DNA of 8,059 nucleotides from positions 1 through 8,059 of the forward strand of contig JAJTHY010000166.1 in the NCBI GenBank assembly GCA_021298045.1, given 5' to 3'. Position numbers and translations under genes: made by a program. The notes under the pieces are model-generated. The model was not told the DNA's origin and searched no databases. It worked only from the letters and a program-made list of their open reading frames with translations. Source of the stretch: Candidatus Jidaibacter sp. GTDB taxonomy: Bacteria; Pseudomonadota; Alphaproteobacteria; Rickettsiales; Midichloriaceae. This document shows positions 6,316-8,059 of this stretch, in pieces. Numbering within the stretch: the stretch's first letter is position 1; the number at the start of each line of letters is the position of its first letter.

Positions 6316-7455
6316 ATGAAAGACTTAAAAAACGCCTATCTTCTAGGTCAAAGAGTTTTATTACGGGTAGATTTAAACGTGCCACTGCATGCGGGAAAAG
6401 TATTAGATTTTTCTAGAATAACAAATATCCAGCCCACTATAGACTTCTTAAAAAAGAATGGTGCTCAAATTATTTTGGCAAGCCATTTCGGCAGACCAAA
6501 AGGGTTTGTAGACCCTATATACTCGCTAGAATTTTTGGTGCCAATTCTAAAAGAAATTTATGGGGAGGAAATATTGTTCAGCAAAACCCCCAGTCTACCA
6601 GCGGCAAAAAAAGGTGAAATTGTACTATTGGAGAATTTAAGGTTCAACGCAGGTGAGGAAGCCAATGACATTGAATTCGCCAAAAAGTTAGCTGGACTTG
6701 CAGATATTTATGTTAATGATGCATTTTCTTGCAGCCATCGGGAGCATGCCTCTATCTGCGCGATCACACAATTGCTACCTTCTTATCCAGGCTTAGCTTT
6801 TGAGTCGGAACTTAACAGTTTAAAGGCATCGATTGATCCTAGCGCTTCACCTAAAATAGCAATAATCGCTGGCCTTAAAGTCTCTAGTAAATTTAAAGTG
6901 TTGGCTAGCTTGGTGGACACTTCTGATCACCTGATTATTGGCGGGGCAATGGCCAATACTTTCCTACAGGCATTAGGCTTTAACATGCAAGCTTCTTTTG
7001 TTGAGACAGATTTTTTAGAACAAGCACTTCAGTTTTATAATTTGCATAAAGACAAAATTATTTTACCGATTGATCTAGTATGCGACGTACACGGAACTGC
7101 TCAAGAACATGATGTTGAATTTTTACCAGAAGGGGCGCGAGCTTTGGATGTAGGCCCCAAGTCAATAGCCATGTTTATTGCAAAAATAAAGCATTCCCGG
7201 ATACTTTTATGGAATGGCCCATTAGGTTATTATGAAGACGAAAAGTTTGCACAAGCAAGCTTGCATCTGGCTGAAGCTATTGGCAATATGCCCAATTTAA
7301 GGAGTATAGCTGGTGGCGGTGATACAATCGCTTCCATAGGAAAATTTGGTGATAAATTCTCTTATGTGTCTACATCTGGAGGGGCTTTTTTAGAATGGCT
7401 AGAAGATTTTGACCTACCCGGCATTAGATGTCTAAGAGGCGCTTTGCCAAAGTGA
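6316..7455 (+). CDS. pgk: Phosphoglycerate kinase
   Basis: This cytosolic enzyme interconverts 1,3-bisphosphoglycerate + ADP and 3-phosphoglycerate + ATP, in glycolysis or, in many intracellular bacteria, gluconeogenesis. It has 379 aa, slightly below the usual 390-400. The N-domain substrate site shows RVDLNVPL (17-24), R34 (DFSRI; equivalent to the catalytic Arg), SHFGRPKG (56-63), ENLRF (106-110) and NDAFSCSHREHAS (134-146). The C-domain nucleotide site shows GLKVSSK (186-192), GGAMANTF (209-216), WNGPLGYYE (299-307), GGGDT (333-337) and STSGGAFLEWLE (352-363) before LPGI. AFLEWLE resembles alphaproteobacterial PGKs. The nucleotide loop reads AGLKVSSK where GGAKVS-K is usual, a mild departure. 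No strong ribosome site is seen before the ATG. It is divergent from greA and convergent with the GNAT gene 39 bp downstream, with no obvious terminator between. Confidence 0.96.
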   Translation: MKDLKNAYLLGQRVLLRVDLNVPLHAGKVLDFSRITNIQPTIDFLKKNGAQIILASHFGRPKGFVDPIYSLEFLVPILKEIYGEEILFSKTPSLPAAKKGEIVLLENLRFNAGEEANDIEFAKKLAGLADIYVNDAFSCSHREHASICAITQLLPSYPGLAFESELNSLKASIDPSASPKIAIIAGLKVSSKFKVLASLVDTSDHLIIGGAMANTFLQALGFNMQASFVETDFLEQALQFYNLHKDKIILPIDLVCDVHGTAQEHDVEFLPEGARALDVGPKSIAMFIAKIKHSRILLWNGPLGYYEDEKFAQASLHLAEAIGNMPNLRSIAGGGDTIASIGKFGDKFSYVSTSGGAFLEWLEDFDLPGIRCLRGALPK

Positions 7456-7494
7456 TTTATTTTCTACTTCCTCTATATCCATTATTCGCGCTAG

Positions 7495-8043
7495 CTAAAT
7501 CGGCATAAGCTCTTTGTAGTAAAAGTATCCAGCTACTATTTTATCCTGATCTATTTCATATTTGGGCAGTACCCCCCATTTGATATAATTATGACGTTCA
7601 AATACTTTAATGGCGGCCGTCCTGGTTTCTCTAACACTTAATTTTACAACGGATATACCAAGGTTAATTACCTCTTTTTCTGCGGTTTCAATCAAAAGAT
7701 CTGATAATTTATAGCCCCTGGCCCATGGGGCTAAAAAATAATTATCTATTGCACAGGCAAATTTAGAGGTTTGGTTGCTTGAGCTAGGTGTTATAACTTG
7801 AATGCTACCCGCTATTGTACCATCTAATTTCCCAACTATTAACATTCGTTCTGGAATGAGTAAAACGCCTTCCCAATAAGACATAAGATTGGCTTTCTTC
7901 ACGTGTTGGATGCGCTGATTGCCTATGTTAAACCCAGTTGTGGTCTTCATGGTTTCCATTGTGCTATCGCATAAGTCTTCCATATCTATAGAGTTTAGCG
8001 ATTTGACAACCATTGCTTCGATCTTTGGAGAAGTGTTTTTCAT
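7495..8043 (-). CDS. GNAT-family N-acetyltransferase
   Basis: This is probably an acetyl-CoA-dependent N-acetyltransferase of 182 aa; the substrate cannot be told. An N-terminal part of about 65 residues is followed by the GNAT core. That core has a beta strand MLIVGKLDGTIAGSIQV (67-83), motif A around FLAPWARGYKLSDLLIETAE (103-122) with the R-G-x-K-L acetyl-CoA loop, and motif B with VVKLSVRETRTAAIKVFERH (132-151) followed by YIKWGVLPKYE. The closing strands are IVAGYFYYKELM (169-180). An AAGG (8054-8051) 7 nt before ATG 8043 supports the start. It converges with pgk, and its promoter, if separate, would lie beyond the window. A G6 run (7572-7577) encodes part of K-W-G-V. Confidence 0.8.
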   Translation of the reverse strand: MKNTSPKIEAMVVKSLNSIDMEDLCDSTMETMKTTTGFNIGNQRIQHVKKANLMSYWEGVLLIPERMLIVGKLDGTIAGSIQVITPSSSNQTSKFACAIDNYFLAPWARGYKLSDLLIETAEKEVINLGISVVKLSVRETRTAAIKVFERHNYIKWGVLPKYEIDQDKIVAGYFYYKELMPI

Positions 8044-8059
8044 TGCGCTACCTTATCTC

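Noticed and set aside
7456..7494. Terminator between the convergent pgk and GNAT genes
   Set aside because: The 39-bp gap shows only a short GCTAGC palindrome and no stem followed by a T run.
7572..7577. G6 run in the GNAT gene as a second contingency tract
   Set aside because: Six bases is short for efficient slippage and it falls in an ordinary K-W-G-V context; several A7 runs in other genes are similarly unremarkable.

Overview
This window is an AT-rich, densely coded chromosomal segment. It most likely comes from an alphaproteobacterium of the intracellular/endosymbiont type (Rickettsiales, possibly Midichloriaceae-like, or Holosporales-like). That placement is inference. It rests on the AT-rich composition, a PrtD/PrtE-type type I secretion pair, an alphaproteobacterial-looking C-terminus in phosphoglycerate kinase, and the presence together of fliN and pgk. 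Rickettsia itself lacks glycolytic genes, whereas Midichloria-like lineages keep such genes and some flagellar genes.

Layout: 1-411 is a noncoding region with nested inverted repeats (1-158) and small palindromes (about 312-355). It is followed by pepP (+, 412-2094), a long-form metal-dependent Xaa-Pro aminopeptidase. pepP runs head-on into a minus-strand block whose last gene overlaps it by 14 bp. In transcription order the block is greA (6203-5727), fliN (5656-5363), a type I secretion ABC transporter (5268-3526) and its HlyD/PrtE membrane-fusion partner (3526-2081). The last two genes share one base (TAATG). pgk (+, 6316-7455) diverges from greA across a short region with plausible back-to-back promoters. 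A minus-strand GNAT acetyltransferase (8043-7495) converges on pgk.

How the genes work together: the ABC protein and HlyD protein should form the inner-membrane and periplasm-spanning part of a type I secretion system. The TolC-like outer-membrane channel and the substrate are not in the window. The ABC protein has no C39 peptidase domain, so an uncleaved C-terminal-signal substrate is expected. greA (transcript cleavage factor), pgk (glycolysis/gluconeogenesis) and pepP (proline peptide turnover) are housekeeping genes. fliN is a lone flagellar switch gene outside any flagellar cluster.

The most interesting signal is a run of eight G residues (minus strand) inside the conserved H-L-E-G-G-V motif of the HlyD gene. 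Loss or gain of one G gives a stop codon within a few codons, so it could act as an on/off contingency tract for the secretion system. I see no clear unknown multi-gene system, phage, CRISPR array, IS transposase or RNA gene here.
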